Shown one piece after another: positions 63,921 through 64,000 of a DNA stretch of 64,000 nucleotides. Where the stretch lies: positions 73,321,788-73,385,787 of the forward strand of contig CM057836.1 of NCBI GenBank assembly GCA_030068075.1, given 5' to 3'. The translations under genes and the position numbers were made by a program. The stretch is from Paguma larvata (taxonomy: Eukaryota > Chordata > Mammalia > Carnivora > Viverridae). Under the pieces are notes generated by a model that was not told the DNA's origin, searched no databases, and saw only the letters and a list, made by a program, of their open reading frames with translations. Every line of letters starts with the position of its first letter. Positions within the stretch are counted from its first letter, which is position 1.

Positions 63921-64000
63921 TCCCCATTGTCCACTGTAATTCCCAGAGCTCTCTGGGCAGGGGCGTCCTGAAGTGTTAACAATCCCTGCCAAAGCGGCTA
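63921..64000. other. unassigned sequence at window end
   Basis: Nothing assignable. Confidence 0.4.

Overview
The window is nuclear DNA from a cat-family carnivore (Felidae). The basis is about 30 copies of the tRNA-Lys-derived carnivore SINE in its felid form (SINEC_Fc-like). Their head reads as GGCGCCTGGGTGGCTCAG, followed by a CT-rich stretch and an AATAAATAAACGTT plus poly-A tail. Ancient mammalian repeats (L1M, L2, MIR, hAT-type DNA transposons) fill much of the rest. I found no protein-coding gene, rRNA, functional tRNA, CRISPR array or prokaryotic feature. The many short open frames are shadows of repeats or of GC-rich and low-complexity DNA.

Layout. 1-10.7 kb is mixed unique sequence with scattered SINEs, L2 and MIR. 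10.7-21.2 kb is a dense block of old L1 pieces, all antisense to the + strand and peppered with younger SINEs, including a three-layer nested SINE. 22.5-23.5 kb holds a local tandem duplication whose junction is a mosaic SINE. 24.3-28.6 kb is MIR, L1 3' ends, L2 and SINEs. 28.6-33.7 kb is almost repeat-free, and the SINE-free stretch around it runs from 27.3 to 36.1 kb; several AT-rich, TAAT-motif-rich segments there look like developmental enhancers. 36-42 kb is mixed, with one hAT-like element. 42.5-43.4 kb is a CpG island, the best promoter candidate. 44.5-51.9 kb is SINE/MIR/L2/L1 plus a hAT element split by L1. 51.9-55.5 kb is GC-rich and mostly unassigned. 55.7-64 kb has no SINE; it holds a 32-bp minisatellite carrying CCAAT boxes, L1 3' ends, a perfect NRF1-type site and more repeat-poor segments of conserved appearance.

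No genes can be described as working together. The pattern (repeat-poor AT-rich blocks, one isolated CpG island, no exons seen) fits an intergenic or intronic regulatory region, possibly near a developmental regulator. The locus cannot be named from sequence reading alone. Repeat names such as MER53, MER58 and Arthur come from memory of consensus sequences and need a RepeatMasker run.
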